A DNA stretch of 64,000 nt from positions 1-64,000 of the forward strand of contig CALWPT010000005.1 in the NCBI GenBank assembly GCA_944383495.1. The letters are read 5' to 3'. The notes under the pieces were generated by a model. It was not told the origin of the DNA and did no database searches. It worked only from the letters and a program-made list of their open reading frames with translations. How positions within the stretch are numbered: position 1 is the first letter of the stretch; each line of letters opens with the position of its first letter. Both the position numbers and the translations under genes were made by a program. The DNA comes from an uncultured Clostridia bacterium (GTDB lineage Bacteria; Bacillota; Clostridia; Oscillospirales; Acutalibacteraceae). This document shows, piece after piece, positions 17,438 through 26,611 of this stretch.

Positions 17438-17712
17438 TACTATTGTGACCGGTTGCAGGGGAAAGCAGTTCCCCTGTTCTCCGGCCGGGAAAGAAACCTC
17501 CCGCCGGATATAGATTTCCCCGCTGTTTCTGCATTTGACGTTCGAAAAGGAACGGGAACCGTGACGCGGATGAAGGCGGGGAGTATACATAGGCTTTGAA
17601 GAGGTGGGCGGAAGGCTCAGCCTCTATTTGAGTCATTTGTGACCCATTGGAAGAATAACCGGATTCATAAAAAGCCCCGCCGCACCGGCCTTGGCGGGCG
17701 CTTATGCTTATT
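17438..17712 (+). ncRNA. Structured non-coding RNA candidate (possibly raiA-like)
   Basis: The roughly 275 nt between a strong promoter and the RNase J gene lack an ORF but fold into a nested, multi-branched structure. CCGGTT (17449-17454) pairs with AACCGG (17657-17662) as a closing helix. Inside are an 8-bp hairpin (17456-17463/17469-17476, CAGGGGAA/TTCCCCTG), a 9-bp hairpin (17481-17490/17499-17507), a long-range helix CCCCGC (17518-17523)/GCGGGG (17576-17581) around CGTTC-GAAAAG-GAACG, and AGAGG/CCTCT (17600-17604/17621-17625). A GC-rich hairpin (17671-17701, AAGCCCCGCC/GGCGGGCGCTT) and T-rich tail close it. Size and multi-branch layout resemble the raiA-motif RNA more than 6S, RNase P, tmRNA or SRP RNA, but the family is my guess; it could also be a long leader of rnj. 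Confidence 0.65.
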
Positions 17713-17752
17713 TTATGCAATTTTAGCGCCGGAGAAAGCGAGTTATTGATTT

Positions 17753-19639
17753 ATGCCAGAGCCAAAAAACAGTTCCAAGTCGCAGGCGGTTCCTTCTGTA
17801 TTGACATCCGGGCACTCCGCAAAGGAGCGCAGGGCATACCAGCGCAGGCCTAAAATTGCTAAGGCCGACGCACCGGCAAGCCGCAAAAAGGCCGCCGAAC
17901 CAATGCCCCCGGAACACGCGAATTACACACAGTCCTCTCAGAAACCACAGAAAAAACAGACAAAATCAAAGAAAGCACCGGCCTCTCCCCTGCGGATTAT
18001 CCCGCTGGGCGGCCTCGATGAAATCGGCAAAAACTGCACCGCCTACGAATATGAAAACGATATGCTGCTGGTGGATTGCGGCATGACCTTTCCAGACGAC
18101 GATATGCCCGGAGTGGATATTGTTATTCCTGACATTTCCTATATTGTAAAAAACCAAGACCGGATTAAAGGCCTGTGCCTGACCCATGGCCATGAGGATC
18201 ACATTGGCGCCCTGCCCTATTTGCTAAAGGAGGTTAACATTCCGGTTTACGGCACCCGCCTAACCCTGGGCCTGGTAGAAGGCAAGCTGAAGGAACACGG
18301 CCTCAACGGAAAGGTTAAAATGAAGGTGGTGAAGCCCGGCAACGTTATTAAGCTGGGCAGCTTTTCCGTGGAATTTATCCATGTCAACCATTCGATTCCC
18401 GACGCGGTCGCCCTGGCCATCAAAACACCGGCGGGAATGGTAGTGCAAACCGGAGACTTTAAAATTGACGCAACCCCCATTGATGGGGAAATTATGGATT
18501 TGGGCCGGCTGGCGGAGCTTGGCAAGGAAGGCGTTTTGGCTCTTTTGTCTGATTCCACCAATGCCGACCGCCCAGGCTTCACTATGAGCGAGAAGACGGT
18601 GGGCGACGCGTTTGTGCCGCTCTTTAACCGGGCGGAGGGCAGGAGAATTATTGTCGCGACCTTTTCTTCCAACATCCACCGGGTGCAGCAGATCATTGAC
18701 GAAGCCGTGCGCTGCAAACGGAAGGTGGCGGTTTCCGGGCGCTCCATGATCAACGTGGTGGGCGTCGCCCACGAGCTCGGATATTTAAAGATTCCAGACG
18801 GGGTCTTGATTGATATTGAAATGATCCGCCGGTACTCCCCCGGCGAACTCGTGATCATTACCACCGGAAGCCAGGGGGAACCCATGTCCGCCCTGCACCG
18901 CATGGCCCACGGGGAACACCGGAAGGTGACCATCGGCCCGGAGGATATGATCATCATTTCCGCCAATCCCATTCCCGGAAACGAAAAAACCGTTTCCAAC
19001 GTGGTGAACGAATTGATGAAGCTGGGCGCGGATGTGATCTATGAGAAAATGTACGATGTGCATGTTTCCGGCCATGCCTGCCAGGAAGAATTAAAAATTG
19101 TTCTGGGCATGGTGCGCCCCACCTACTTTATGCCGGTTCACGGCGAGCAGAAGCATCTGCGCAAGCATGCCGGGCTGGCGCAGCAGATGGGGATTGATCC
19201 CAAGAATATTATGATTGGCGACAACGGCAAGATCATTGAAATCTCAGACAAGGGAATCAAGCAAAACGGCACGGTTCAGGCCGGCAGAGTGCTGGTGGAC
19301 GGCCTAGGCGTGGGCGACGTGGGAAGCGTTGTCCTGCGGGACCGCAAGCACCTGGCGGAGGACGGGATCATCGTGGTTGTCATGGCCATTGACGGTTCGA
19401 CAGGTGAAATCCTGGCCGGCCCCGACATGGTATCCCGGGGATTTGTATATGTGCGGGAATCAGAGGCGCTGATGGACGACGCGAAAAACGCCGTTTGCGA
19501 CACACTAGACAAATGCTATGAAACCGGCATGCGGGACTGGAGTTCCATCAAAATGCAGGTGCGGGATAATTTGTCCCGGTTTTTATACGAGCGAACCAAA
19601 CGCAGTCCAATGATTCTGCCGATTATTATGGATGTATAA
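17753..19639 (+). CDS. rnj: Ribonuclease J
   Basis: Metallo-beta-lactamase/beta-CASP exo- and endoribonuclease that processes and degrades mRNA in Bacillota. The zinc motif HGHEDH is near residue 145, with SDSTNADRPG, the beta-CASP region and a C-terminal RNase J domain ending RTKRSPMILPIIMDV. The usual core begins at PLRIIPLGGLDEIGKN, so this 628-aa protein has an extra N-terminal tail of about 75 residues, basic and rich in Lys, Pro and Ser, likely disordered. The ATG has only a weak GGAGAAAG 18 bases upstream, so a later start is possible. Confidence 0.95.
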   Translation: MPEPKNSSKSQAVPSVLTSGHSAKERRAYQRRPKIAKADAPASRKKAAEPMPPEHANYTQSSQKPQKKQTKSKKAPASPLRIIPLGGLDEIGKNCTAYEYENDMLLVDCGMTFPDDDMPGVDIVIPDISYIVKNQDRIKGLCLTHGHEDHIGALPYLLKEVNIPVYGTRLTLGLVEGKLKEHGLNGKVKMKVVKPGNVIKLGSFSVEFIHVNHSIPDAVALAIKTPAGMVVQTGDFKIDATPIDGEIMDLGRLAELGKEGVLALLSDSTNADRPGFTMSEKTVGDAFVPLFNRAEGRRIIVATFSSNIHRVQQIIDEAVRCKRKVAVSGRSMINVVGVAHELGYLKIPDGVLIDIEMIRRYSPGELVIITTGSQGEPMSALHRMAHGEHRKVTIGPEDMIIISANPIPGNEKTVSNVVNELMKLGADVIYEKMYDVHVSGHACQEELKIVLGMVRPTYFMPVHGEQKHLRKHAGLAQQMGIDPKNIMIGDNGKIIEISDKGIKQNGTVQAGRVLVDGLGVGDVGSVVLRDRKHLAEDGIIVVVMAIDGSTGEILAGPDMVSRGFVYVRESEALMDDAKNAVCDTLDKCYETGMRDWSSIKMQVRDNLSRFLYERTKRSPMILPIIMDV

Positions 19640-19662
19640 AAATGTTTTGCAAAAAATTTGTG

Positions 19663-19706
19663 AAAAACATGCCGCCTGGTCTAAAAAACCGGGCGGCATG
19701 TTTTTT
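19663..19706 (+). terminator. Terminator after rnj
   Basis: AAAAACATGCCGCC and GGCGGCATGTTTTTT form a 14-bp stem with a T-run, 23 bp after the RNase J stop. Confidence 0.95.
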
Positions 19707-19946
19707 AGCAACAGGCTTCGTCCTGCCGCCTTTTTCTGTAAAGAAAGCAAAAAAGGCATGTGCCGCGGCCCGTCGGGGAACCCCTTTATAGGGTTCTCCC
19801 ACTTTCCCCTCTTCCTGCTTCTTTAAAACAGAAAAGAATTTTGCTCTCTGCGAAGGATCCCGCCTTTTGAAAAAGGCGGCCGAAAATTTTTGATACAAGC
19901 AGCCAGCAAGTAACAATTCGTTCACAAAAAGTTTTTACTTTTTCCC
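19707..19946. repeat. Hairpin-rich intergenic sequence, possible dispersed repeat
   Basis: About 240 bp without a credible gene between convergent genes. It holds GGGGAACCCC, then GGGTTCTCCC, and a CCGCCTTTT/AAAAGGCGG hairpin near 19861-19880, followed by A/T-rich sequence. A minus-strand ORF of 99 codons (19626-19925) spans it and the rnj terminator but has no ribosome binding site. It looks like the low-complexity intergenic repeats of some Ruminococcaceae genomes; copy number cannot be tested here. Confidence 0.35.
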
Positions 19947-19977
19947 TTGACTTCAAGTAAGTCTTAAGCAGTATACT
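19947..19977 (+). promoter_or_regulatory. MerR-type promoter without a gene behind it
   Basis: TTGACT (19947-19952) and TATACT (19972-19977) are 19 bp apart, the over-long spacer typical of promoters activated by MerR-family regulators. The spacer contains the inverted repeat GACTT-CAAGT-AAGTC (19949-19963). A GGAGGAG follows at 20002-20008, but no plus-strand gene is present; transcription would be antisense to the permease genes. Confidence 0.45.
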
Positions 19978-19992
19978 AAATACAAAGAAAGC

Positions 19993-20391
19993 TTATTTTC
20001 CGGAGGAGTTGCTATCGTTCCTGCGAAGCTTCCATGGCGTGAACAGCAATTCCTTGGCGCCCAAGACAAAAACAAGCAGCGCAAACGCCCGTGTGACCCA
20101 AACAGGCTCCACCAGTTGAGTGATCCACACGCCAAGGCAAGCGCCGGCCATTCCCAACGGCACGCATTTTAAGGCAAGCTTTACATCAATCCTCTTTTGG
20201 CGGATATGAATGAAAATGGAAACGGCGGCCACGGGCAGAAAGAACAACAGGTTGATCCCGCCCGCTTGTGTTTGGGGCATATTTAAAAACAAGGTGAGGT
20301 ACAAAACCAGAATCCCTCCGCCGCCTAAGCCCATCGAACTGACGAACCCTGCCACCAGGCTGGCAATTCCAGCGATCAGCCATTCATTCAT
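19993..20391 (-). CDS. TSUP (TauE/SafE) half-permease, second gene
   Basis: A 132-aa membrane protein with one TSUP repeat: the SSMGLGGGGILVLYLTL glycine motif and about four hydrophobic helices. Full TSUP/TauE-SafE anion permeases (sulfite, sulfonates, other organic anions) are about 250 aa with two such repeats; here each repeat is its own gene. The ATG overlaps the stop of the partner gene by 4 bp, so synthesis is coupled and a heterodimer is likely. Substrate unknown. Confidence 0.88.
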   Translation of the reverse strand: MNEWLIAGIASLVAGFVSSMGLGGGGILVLYLTLFLNMPQTQAGGINLLFFLPVAAVSIFIHIRQKRIDVKLALKCVPLGMAGACLGVWITQLVEPVWVTRAFALLVFVLGAKELLFTPWKLRRNDSNSSGK

Positions 20392-20762
20392 CGCAAAAAT
20401 AACCGGACGGCAGCATAGATCATAAACGCGCCGAACGCCTTTCGCAGGAGTAAATCGGGAACTTTAGACATCAGCAGCGCGCCTGCTACTGCACCGATGA
20501 ATCCGCCCGGCAGGTAGGGCAGCGCCGCGGTAAAGGTAACCGAGCCATTCCACAGGTACAAAACCGCACTGACGATGGAAATGGGCAGGATGACCATAAG
20601 GGATGTTGCGTGGGCTTTTTTGATGGGTATCCCGGACCATTTCAGCAGCGGAACCGCCACGATCCCACCACCCGCGCCAAACAGCCCGTTGCAGATGCCG
20701 CACAGCGCTCCAACGGCCATGGAAACATGGCGTTTAATAAAATGCATTGGCTTTTTCCCCAC
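20388..20762 (-). CDS. TSUP (TauE/SafE) half-permease, first gene
   Basis: A 124-aa partner with the other TSUP repeat (NGLFGAGGGIVAVPLL) and about four membrane helices. The start is a GTG at 20762 with GGGGAGGG about 9 bases upstream. It is promoter-proximal and coupled to the second half by an ATGA overlap. Confidence 0.88.
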   Translation of the reverse strand: MGKKPMHFIKRHVSMAVGALCGICNGLFGAGGGIVAVPLLKWSGIPIKKAHATSLMVILPISIVSAVLYLWNGSVTFTAALPYLPGGFIGAVAGALLMSKVPDLLLRKAFGAFMIYAAVRLFLR

Positions 20763-20811
20763 ATTTATCCCTCCCCGTTGCTTTATTGTTCGACGGAAGA
20801 ACCCTGATTAT

Positions 20812-20908
20812 GCTGAAAAGCCAAAAACTTTTCAGCCGCTTATCCTGTGAATAAAAAACAGCTGTGCTGTTTTTTATATGGCTTTCCTGCAATAAATCTG
20901 CGGAAAGC
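20812..20908. repeat. Three consecutive hairpins
   Basis: GCTGAAAAG/CTTTTCAGC (20812-20820/20828-20836), ATAAAAAACAGC/GCTGTTTTTTAT (20851-20862/20866-20877) and GCTTTCC/GGAAAGC (20881-20887/20902-20908) follow each other in the divergent region upstream of the half-permeases. The middle one has A- and T-runs like a bidirectional terminator and shares the AAAAACAGC-N3-GCTGTTTTT core with 14958-14986. Confidence 0.6.
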
Positions 20909-20938
20909 AAATATTAATAGTAAAGAAAGGAGGATGAT

Positions 20939-21013
20939 ATGGACAGTCCGGCAGCCGCAGAACCGGGTTTGATCTCTCCCCATTGTCATTCCCCGGTTCT
21001 GCGCAATCAATAG
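20939..21013 (+). CDS. Small ORF of 24 codons with a strong ribosome binding site
   Basis: An ATG at 20939 follows GAAAGGAGGATGAT, as good a site as any in the window, and reads 24 codons to a TAG. The peptide is Pro-rich and begins MDSPAAAEPG; no family is recognised. Inside the ORF a 12-bp perfect inverted repeat (CGCAGAACCGGG at 20957-20968 and its complement at 20992-21003) would fold the mRNA, and right after the stop lies GGCCGGGG/CCCCGGCC (21013-21040). It may be a small protein or part of a structured leader. No good promoter was found for it. Confidence 0.4.
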   Translation: MDSPAAAEPGLISPHCHSPVLRNQ

Positions 21014-21180
21014 GCCGGGGTGGGATTCCGCCCCGGCCGGCTGTATACATTTATACTATTTGCGCCGGAGGCTCCGCCATGGAGAATTCGAAAGCGTCCG
21101 TTATTTTTCCCTTCGGAGTTTCTGACTCTGGGGGAATTTTAATTTTGATGGCGCGCTGAGACCCTTTTGACAAGGGCTTG

Positions 21181-21209
21181 TTGTAATCCTTCTATTTTCG
21201 TGATATAAT
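21181..21209 (+). promoter_or_regulatory. Promoter of the tepA-ylzJ-ftsK unit
   Basis: TTGTAA (21181-21186) and a perfect TATAAT (21204-21209), 17 bp apart, about 50 bp before the tepA start. A CCCTT-TTGAC-AAGGG inverted repeat lies just upstream (about 21162-21176). Confidence 0.75.
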
Positions 21210-21261
21210 AACCGCATAGCGGCTGCCCCGGCAAAACGCATTTTGGGGCTTAGGAGAACAA

Positions 21262-22074
21262 ATGAATGATTCGTTTCCTTTTTCACAAACTATTAGGGTG
21301 AAAGGGGAGATTTCCGTGCCAGAGGAAAAAAACCAGGAAAATTATTTGCCGAACACGCCGCAGGGCGACGACGGATCGGCGGACGCCCAGGACCAGCAAA
21401 CCGAGCAAATCAAAGAAATGGGAGCGGTCACCTTAGCCAAAGGAAAGCATACCATTCATTGCCTGACGGTAATCGGCCAGGTTGAGGGACATTATATCTT
21501 GCCGCCCTCCAACAAGACCACCAAATACGAGCATATTATCCCGCAGCTGGTGGCCATTGAGGAAGAGCCGCAGATCGAAGGGCTTTTGGTGATTCTCAAT
21601 ACGGTGGGGGGCGACGTGGAAGCCGGCCTTGCCATTGCAGAGCTTCTGGCGGGTATGAAGAAGCCGACGGTGTCTTTGGTTTTGGGAGGAGGGCATTCCA
21701 TCGGGGTGCCGCTGGCGGTATCCTGCAAGCGGTCGTTTATCGCGCCGTCGGCCACGATGACGATTCATCCGGTGCGTATGAGCGGTCTTGTGCTGGGGGT
21801 TCCGCAAACGCTGTCCTACTTTGACAAAATGCAGGAACGGATCACCCGCTTTGTTTGTGAGAATTCCCACATTTCACCGGAAAAATTCAAGGAACTGATG
21901 CTGAAAACCGGCGAGCTGGTAGCTGATGTGGGAACCGTCCTAAACGGGGAACAGGCCGTGGAGTGCGGCCTGATTGACGAACTGGGCGGGTTAAAGGAAG
22001 CTGTTGCCGCGCTGTATCAGTTTATTGAGGATAATGCAGAGCAGCCGGATGAAGCCCGGGAGGAGACAGCATGA
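21262..22074 (+). CDS. tepA: ClpP-like protein TepA/YmfB
   Basis: A 270-aa member of the ClpP/crotonase fold family known in Bacillus as TepA (translocation-enhancing protein). Core motifs: [32 protein letters not shown] with the serine at the ClpP nucleophile position, and [10 protein letters not shown] with the His. About 60 acidic, Gln-rich residues precede the core. Two starts are possible: ATG at 21262 (AGGAGAAC in front) or GTG at 21316 (AAAGGGGAG in front). The tepA-ylzJ-ftsK order is the one known from Bacillus and supports the call. Confidence 0.92.
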   Translation: MNDSFPFSQTIRVKGEISVPEEKNQENYLPNTPQGDDGSADAQDQQTEQIKEMGAVTLAKGKHTIHCLTVIGQVEGHYILPPSNKTTKYEHIIPQLVAIEEEPQIEGLLVILNTVGGDVEAGLAIAELLAGMKKPTVSLVLGGGHSIGVPLAVSCKRSFIAPSATMTIHPVRMSGLVLGVPQTLSYFDKMQERITRFVCENSHISPEKFKELMLKTGELVADVGTVLNGEQAVECGLIDELGGLKEAVAALYQFIEDNAEQPDEAREETA

Positions 22075-22271
22075 TTTTGTGGACGATTGCAGAATACGAA
22101 AACGTGTTTCCTCGCTCAAAAGCGGCGGAGGGCAAAACCGTGCCGCTGGCGCATGGCTTTTTGGAACTGGTCCGTCAGGGCGAGCAGTACGCGGTCAGTC
22201 GCCTGATCTCAACGGATCCGAAGGACTATTTAAATCCTGTTTACTCGCCGGGGGCGGCATACCGTCCATAG
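22071..22271 (+). CDS. ylzJ: YlzJ-like protein
   Basis: A 66-aa protein opening [14 protein letters not shown], the YlzJ pattern, and ending with the [12 protein letters not shown] element. Its ATG overlaps the tepA stop by 4 bp. Function unknown; always found near tepA and spoIIIE/ftsK. Confidence 0.9.
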   Translation: MILWTIAEYENVFPRSKAAEGKTVPLAHGFLELVRQGEQYAVSRLISTDPKDYLNPVYSPGAAYRP

Positions 22272-22281
22272 CGCGGCTGCA

Positions 22282-22303
22282 AAAGCGCGGATTTCCGCGC
22301 TTT
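22282..22303 (+). terminator. Hairpin between ylzJ and ftsK
   Basis: AAAGCGCGGA-TT-TCCGCGCTTT, a 10-bp stem with a 2-base loop and only three T behind it. A weak terminator or an mRNA processing element 40 bp before ftsK. Confidence 0.5.
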
Positions 22304-22344
22304 GTACATAGATTGTGAACCAGTGAGGAAGGGAGAATTTACAT

Positions 22345-24741
22345 ATGCCCGCAAAAAACCAAAGGCAGCGTTCCTCCAAAAGCGGAACAACGGCGAGGAG
22401 CAAAGGGAAAAAGCCGCCGGCAGCACAGGAGAAAAATGGCAGACATCAAGCGGCGTCTAATGTTCTGTTTGCATTTGCGGTGTTTCTGCTGTTTCTGGTG
22501 CTGATTCCCGGCTCCAGCGTATGGCTGACGCTGCATAACGTTATTTTCGGCCTGTTTGGGGTTTGTTCCTTTGTCTGGCCGGTGCTGCTGGGATACATTG
22601 CCGTCATGTGCGCGCTAGACCGGCCGCTGCTAAAGGTTCGCAACAAGGTGATACAGGCGGCGGCGTTTATTGTTCTAACCTGCGCGGTTATCAATGTTTT
22701 GATAGGCGTTCCCGCTGAGCTGGGATACATAGAGTATGTGGGACAGTCGTATACAAACGGCGCGGCCTTTTCCGGAGGCGGCTTTTTCGGCGGGGCGCTA
22801 GGATATCCCTTTTTTCTGCTGGCGGGCAAGCTGTCGGCAATTATAATCATCCTGATTTTATTTGTGCTTTTTATGTTTATCACCAGCACTTCCCTGCTGG
22901 ACCTGTGGCGGGTGCTGACCCGGCCCGCTGTTCGGCGGCGGGAACACAGACAAATGGAGGAGGAAAACCGCGCTCGATTCAATGTGGATGTACCTTTAGG
23001 CGACATGCCGGAGCATCCGGTGCAATCCTCCGGAAAATACCCTGCCGGCGATGAGACCGATCTGGAGGCCCGGCAAAAGAAGCTGATCGAGGCATATACC
23101 GCCGACCTGCCTGCTGAGCAGGTCCAGCCGGATATCGACACGATTGTGGACAAGAAAATCAAAAAGGAAAAGAAGGAAGAAAAGCCTTCTAAAACGCAAG
23201 AAAAAAAAGAACTGAAAAAAGAGCCGGATTCATTAGGCTTTTCCGTTGCTCCCGGCGATCCTCAGGCTTATCGTTACCCGCCTGTTTCCCTGCTGTCGCC
23301 GCCGGCAGGGGGCATGACCGCCAACATGGGAGACGAGTTGAAGGCCAATGCCGGGCGGCTGGTGGATATTCTGCGCAGTTTCGGGGTGGAAACCCGAATC
23401 ATTGATATCTCCCGGGGACCTTCCATTACCCGGTATGAATTGCAGCCTTCGGCGGGGGTGAAAATCTCCAAAATTACCAATTTGGCCGACGACATCGCCA
23501 TGAATTTGGCGGCAACCGCCGTCCGGATTGAAGCGCCCATTCCGGGAAAATCCGCCGTGGGCATCGAGGTGCCCAACAACAATATTTCCATCGTTCATAT
23601 GAGCGAGATTCTGGACAGCCCCGCCTTCACCACAGCCAAAAGCAAGCTGACCACCGCCTTGGGCAAGGACATTTCCGGTGAAATCGTGGTGGCTGACCTT
23701 GCTAAAATGCCCCACTTGCTCATCGCCGGTTCCACCGGCTCAGGCAAATCGGTGTGCATTAACTCGCTGATTATCAGCTTGCTGTACAAGGCCACGCCGG
23801 ACGAGGTCAAGCTGCTGATGATCGATCCCAAAATGGTGGAGTTGGCCGGATACAACGGCATCCCCCATCTGCTGGTACCAGTGGTCACCGATCCCCGGAA
23901 GGCCGCCGGCGCCTTAGGCTGGGCCGTGTCGGAAATGCTCAAGCGGTACAATATTTTTTCAGCCAACCATGTGCGGGATCTGTCGTCCTATAACCAGCTG
24001 GCGAAAAAAACTGAAGGTTTAGAGGTAATGCCACAAATCGTGATTATCATTGACGAGCTGGCCGACCTGATGATGGCGGCTCCCAACGAGGTGGAGGATT
24101 CTATCTGCCGCCTGGCCCAGATGGCCCGCGCGGCAGGGATGTACCTGGTGATTGCCACCCAGCGGCCGTCGGTGGACGTTATCACCGGCATCATCAAGGC
24201 CAACATCCCCAGCCGGATTGCCTTTACCGTGTCCTCCCAAGTGGACAGCCGGACGATTCTGGACGCCGGCGGCGCGGAAAAGCTCATTGGCCGGGGGGAT
24301 ATGCTGTACGCTCCCGTGGGCGCCAGCAAGCCTTTGCGGGTGCAGGGGTGCTTTGTTTCCGACCAGGAAATTGAAGCCGTGGTCAATTTTGTGAAAAACA
24401 GCGAGGAAACGCCCAACGAATACGATCAGGGAATCATGGAAGAAATTGAAAAGCAGGCCGCGGCGGAGAAAAAGGGCAAGCAATCGGCGGTTGGCGACCA
24501 GGAAGACGGCGACGAGAGAATAAACGAAGCCATCGAAGTGGTGGTGGAGGCGGGCGTTGCTTCCACCTCCCTGCTGCAGCGGCGGATGCGGCTGGGGTAC
24601 GCCCGCGCCTCCCGGATGATTGACCAGCTGGAGGAGCGGGGGATCGTCGGCCCCTTTGACGGCGCAAAGCCGCGGACGGTACTCATCACCCGCCAGCAAT
24701 GGATGGAAATGAAAGCGAGAAGCGAGGACAGCGTTGAATAA
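22345..24741 (+). CDS. ftsK: DNA translocase FtsK/SpoIIIE
   Basis: Membrane-anchored motor that pumps DNA through the septum at division and, in spore formers, into the forespore (798 aa). A basic N-tail is followed by four or five membrane helices (about residues 38-185), a charged linker rich in Lys and Glu (to about 295), the alpha domain, and the RecA-like motor with Walker [12 protein letters not shown] near 460 and Walker [14 protein letters not shown]. The C-terminal gamma winged helix ([19 protein letters not shown]) reads DNA polarity sites. A GGAAGGGAG site precedes the ATG. Confidence 0.97.
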   Translation: MPAKNQRQRSSKSGTTARSKGKKPPAAQEKNGRHQAASNVLFAFAVFLLFLVLIPGSSVWLTLHNVIFGLFGVCSFVWPVLLGYIAVMCALDRPLLKVRNKVIQAAAFIVLTCAVINVLIGVPAELGYIEYVGQSYTNGAAFSGGGFFGGALGYPFFLLAGKLSAIIIILILFVLFMFITSTSLLDLWRVLTRPAVRRREHRQMEEENRARFNVDVPLGDMPEHPVQSSGKYPAGDETDLEARQKKLIEAYTADLPAEQVQPDIDTIVDKKIKKEKKEEKPSKTQEKKELKKEPDSLGFSVAPGDPQAYRYPPVSLLSPPAGGMTANMGDELKANAGRLVDILRSFGVETRIIDISRGPSITRYELQPSAGVKISKITNLADDIAMNLAATAVRIEAPIPGKSAVGIEVPNNNISIVHMSEILDSPAFTTAKSKLTTALGKDISGEIVVADLAKMPHLLIAGSTGSGKSVCINSLIISLLYKATPDEVKLLMIDPKMVELAGYNGIPHLLVPVVTDPRKAAGALGWAVSEMLKRYNIFSANHVRDLSSYNQLAKKTEGLEVMPQIVIIIDELADLMMAAPNEVEDSICRLAQMARAAGMYLVIATQRPSVDVITGIIKANIPSRIAFTVSSQVDSRTILDAGGAEKLIGRGDMLYAPVGASKPLRVQGCFVSDQEIEAVVNFVKNSEETPNEYDQGIMEEIEKQAAAEKKGKQSAVGDQEDGDERINEAIEVVVEAGVASTSLLQRRMRLGYARASRMIDQLEERGIVGPFDGAKPRTVLITRQQWMEMKARSEDSVE

Positions 24742-26611
24742 GGAATTTTTGCCGGTTTGTCAAGAGGATATGAAAAAACGGGGCTGGGACAAGGCTGATT
24801 TTGTGCTGGTTACGGGAGACGCATATGTAGACCACCCAAGCTTTGGCACGGCCATCATTTCCCGGGTGCTGGAGGCGGCCGGGTTCCGGGTGTGCATTTT
24901 GTCCCAGCCGAACTGGAAATCAAGCCGGGATTTTATGCGGTTTGGCCGTCCCAGGCTGGCATTTTTGATCAATTCGGGAAACGTGGATTCCATGGTTGCC
25001 CACTATACCGCCGCCAAGCGCAAGCGGAGCGGCGACGCCTTCACTCCCGGGGGGAAAGCAGGCCGCCGCCCCGACCGGGCGGTGACGGTTTACAGCCGGA
25101 AATGCAAGGAGCTGTTCCCGGAGACGCCGGTCATCATCGGCGGACTGGAGGCCTCCCTTCGCCGGTTTGCCCATTATGATTACTGGGCTGACCGGGTAAT
25201 GCCTTCCATCCTTGCAGACAGCGGAGCCGATTTGCTGGTCTTCGGTATGGGAGAGAACCAGACGCTGGAAATCGCCCGCCGGCTGGGCGGCGGGGAGCCC
25301 GTATCAGCGCTGACGGATATCAAGGGCACCTGCTATATGACGGACGCGGCCGGACAGGGAATTCCCCTTCCCTCCTTTGAACAGACCGCGGCGGACAAGG
25401 CAGCATACGCCGCCGCCTGCCGGGAGGAATACAACCAGCAGGACGCGGTTTACGGCAAGCGGCTTTTGCAGCCGCATGGAGCTCGGGCGCTGGTGCAGAA
25501 CCCGCCCATGCCGCCGCTGACTACAAAAGAGTTGGATTGGGTTTACAGTCTGCCCTATACCCGGCGGTACCATCCGTCATATGACAAAGAAGGCGGCGTC
25601 CCCGCTATCGAAGAGGTGAAATTCTCCATCACCCATAACCGAGGCTGCTTTGGGGCCTGCAATTTTTGCTCCATCGCATTTCATCAGGGACGCGCGGTGA
25701 CGGTGCGTTCAGAGGAATCGGTTTTGGAGGAGGCGCGGCAGTTGGCGGCTGAGCCGGATTTCAAGGGGTACATCCACGATGTGGGCGGCCCGACGGCCAA
25801 TTTCCGCGCGCCCTCCTGTGAAAAGCAGAAAAAATATGGACTGTGCAAGGGTAAAAAATGCCTGGCTCCTGTCCCTTGCCGCCAATTACAGGTCAGCCAT
25901 ACGGAATATCTCCTTCTTTTGCGGAAGCTGCGGACGATCCAAGGGGTCAAGCGGGTGTTTATCCGTTCCGGCATCCGGTACGATTATCTCATGGAGGATC
26001 GGGACGACGCCTTTTTCAAGGAACTGGTGGCTTACCATGTCAGCGGTCAGCTTAAGGTGGCGCCGGAGCATTGCTCCGCCGCCGTGCTGGACAAAATGGG
26101 CAAGCCCCACATTGAAAGCTATCTGCGGTTTGCCAAGAAGTTCCGCCGGGTGACAGGAGAAATTGGTAAGGAGCAGTATCTGGTACCTTATTTGATGTCG
26201 TCTCACCCGGGCAGCACGCTGAAGGATGCGGTCAATCTGGCCCTGTTTCTGAAACGGGAAGGTATTCGCCCCCAGCAGGTGCAGGATTTTTATCCCACCC
26301 CAGGAACGATTTCCACCTGTATGTTTTACACGGGGCTGGATCCATATACCGGCAGGCCAGTCTTCGTTCCCCGCACACCGGAGGAAAAAGGCATGCAGCG
26401 GGCGCTGCTTCAGTATTTTCAACCCAAAAACCGGGATATTGCTGTAAAGGCCCTGATAAAGGCGGGACGGACGGATTTAATCGGTCGGGGAAAGGAATGT
26501 CTGATCCCGCCCCCGCCCGGTTGGAAGGCCGCAAAATTACCTATGAAAACCCAAAACGCATCCTGGCGCAGAAAGGGCGGCGGCGAATGGCGCGGATCAA
26601 AAAAAAGATAA
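24734..26611 (+). CDS. YgiQ-family radical SAM protein
   Basis: A 625-aa UPF0313/YgiQ protein. The radical SAM cluster motif CFGACNFCS is near residue 305, preceded by a Rossmann-like N-domain ([15 protein letters not shown]) and followed by a CxxC-bearing segment ([12 protein letters not shown]) and the DUF3362 end ([20 protein letters not shown]). The start is a TTG overlapping the ftsK stop, with GAGGACAGCG in front. Its reaction is not established. It is translationally linked to ftsK. Confidence 0.93.
   Translation: MNKEFLPVCQEDMKKRGWDKADFVLVTGDAYVDHPSFGTAIISRVLEAAGFRVCILSQPNWKSSRDFMRFGRPRLAFLINSGNVDSMVAHYTAAKRKRSGDAFTPGGKAGRRPDRAVTVYSRKCKELFPETPVIIGGLEASLRRFAHYDYWADRVMPSILADSGADLLVFGMGENQTLEIARRLGGGEPVSALTDIKGTCYMTDAAGQGIPLPSFEQTAADKAAYAAACREEYNQQDAVYGKRLLQPHGARALVQNPPMPPLTTKELDWVYSLPYTRRYHPSYDKEGGVPAIEEVKFSITHNRGCFGACNFCSIAFHQGRAVTVRSEESVLEEARQLAAEPDFKGYIHDVGGPTANFRAPSCEKQKKYGLCKGKKCLAPVPCRQLQVSHTEYLLLLRKLRTIQGVKRVFIRSGIRYDYLMEDRDDAFFKELVAYHVSGQLKVAPEHCSAAVLDKMGKPHIESYLRFAKKFRRVTGEIGKEQYLVPYLMSSHPGSTLKDAVNLALFLKREGIRPQQVQDFYPTPGTISTCMFYTGLDPYTGRPVFVPRTPEEKGMQRALLQYFQPKNRDIAVKALIKAGRTDLIGRGKECLIPPPPGWKAAKLPMKTQNASWRRKGGGEWRGSKKR

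Noticed and set aside
17438..17712. tmRNA, RNase P RNA or SRP RNA at this place
   Set aside because: No tRNA-like ends or tag ORF, no GAGGAAAGTCC element, and no GGAAGCAGC-type SRP loop were found.
19626..19925. Minus-strand ORF of 99 codons after rnj
   Set aside because: It runs through the rnj terminator hairpin, has no ribosome binding site and low-complexity content; treated as non-coding repeat-like DNA.
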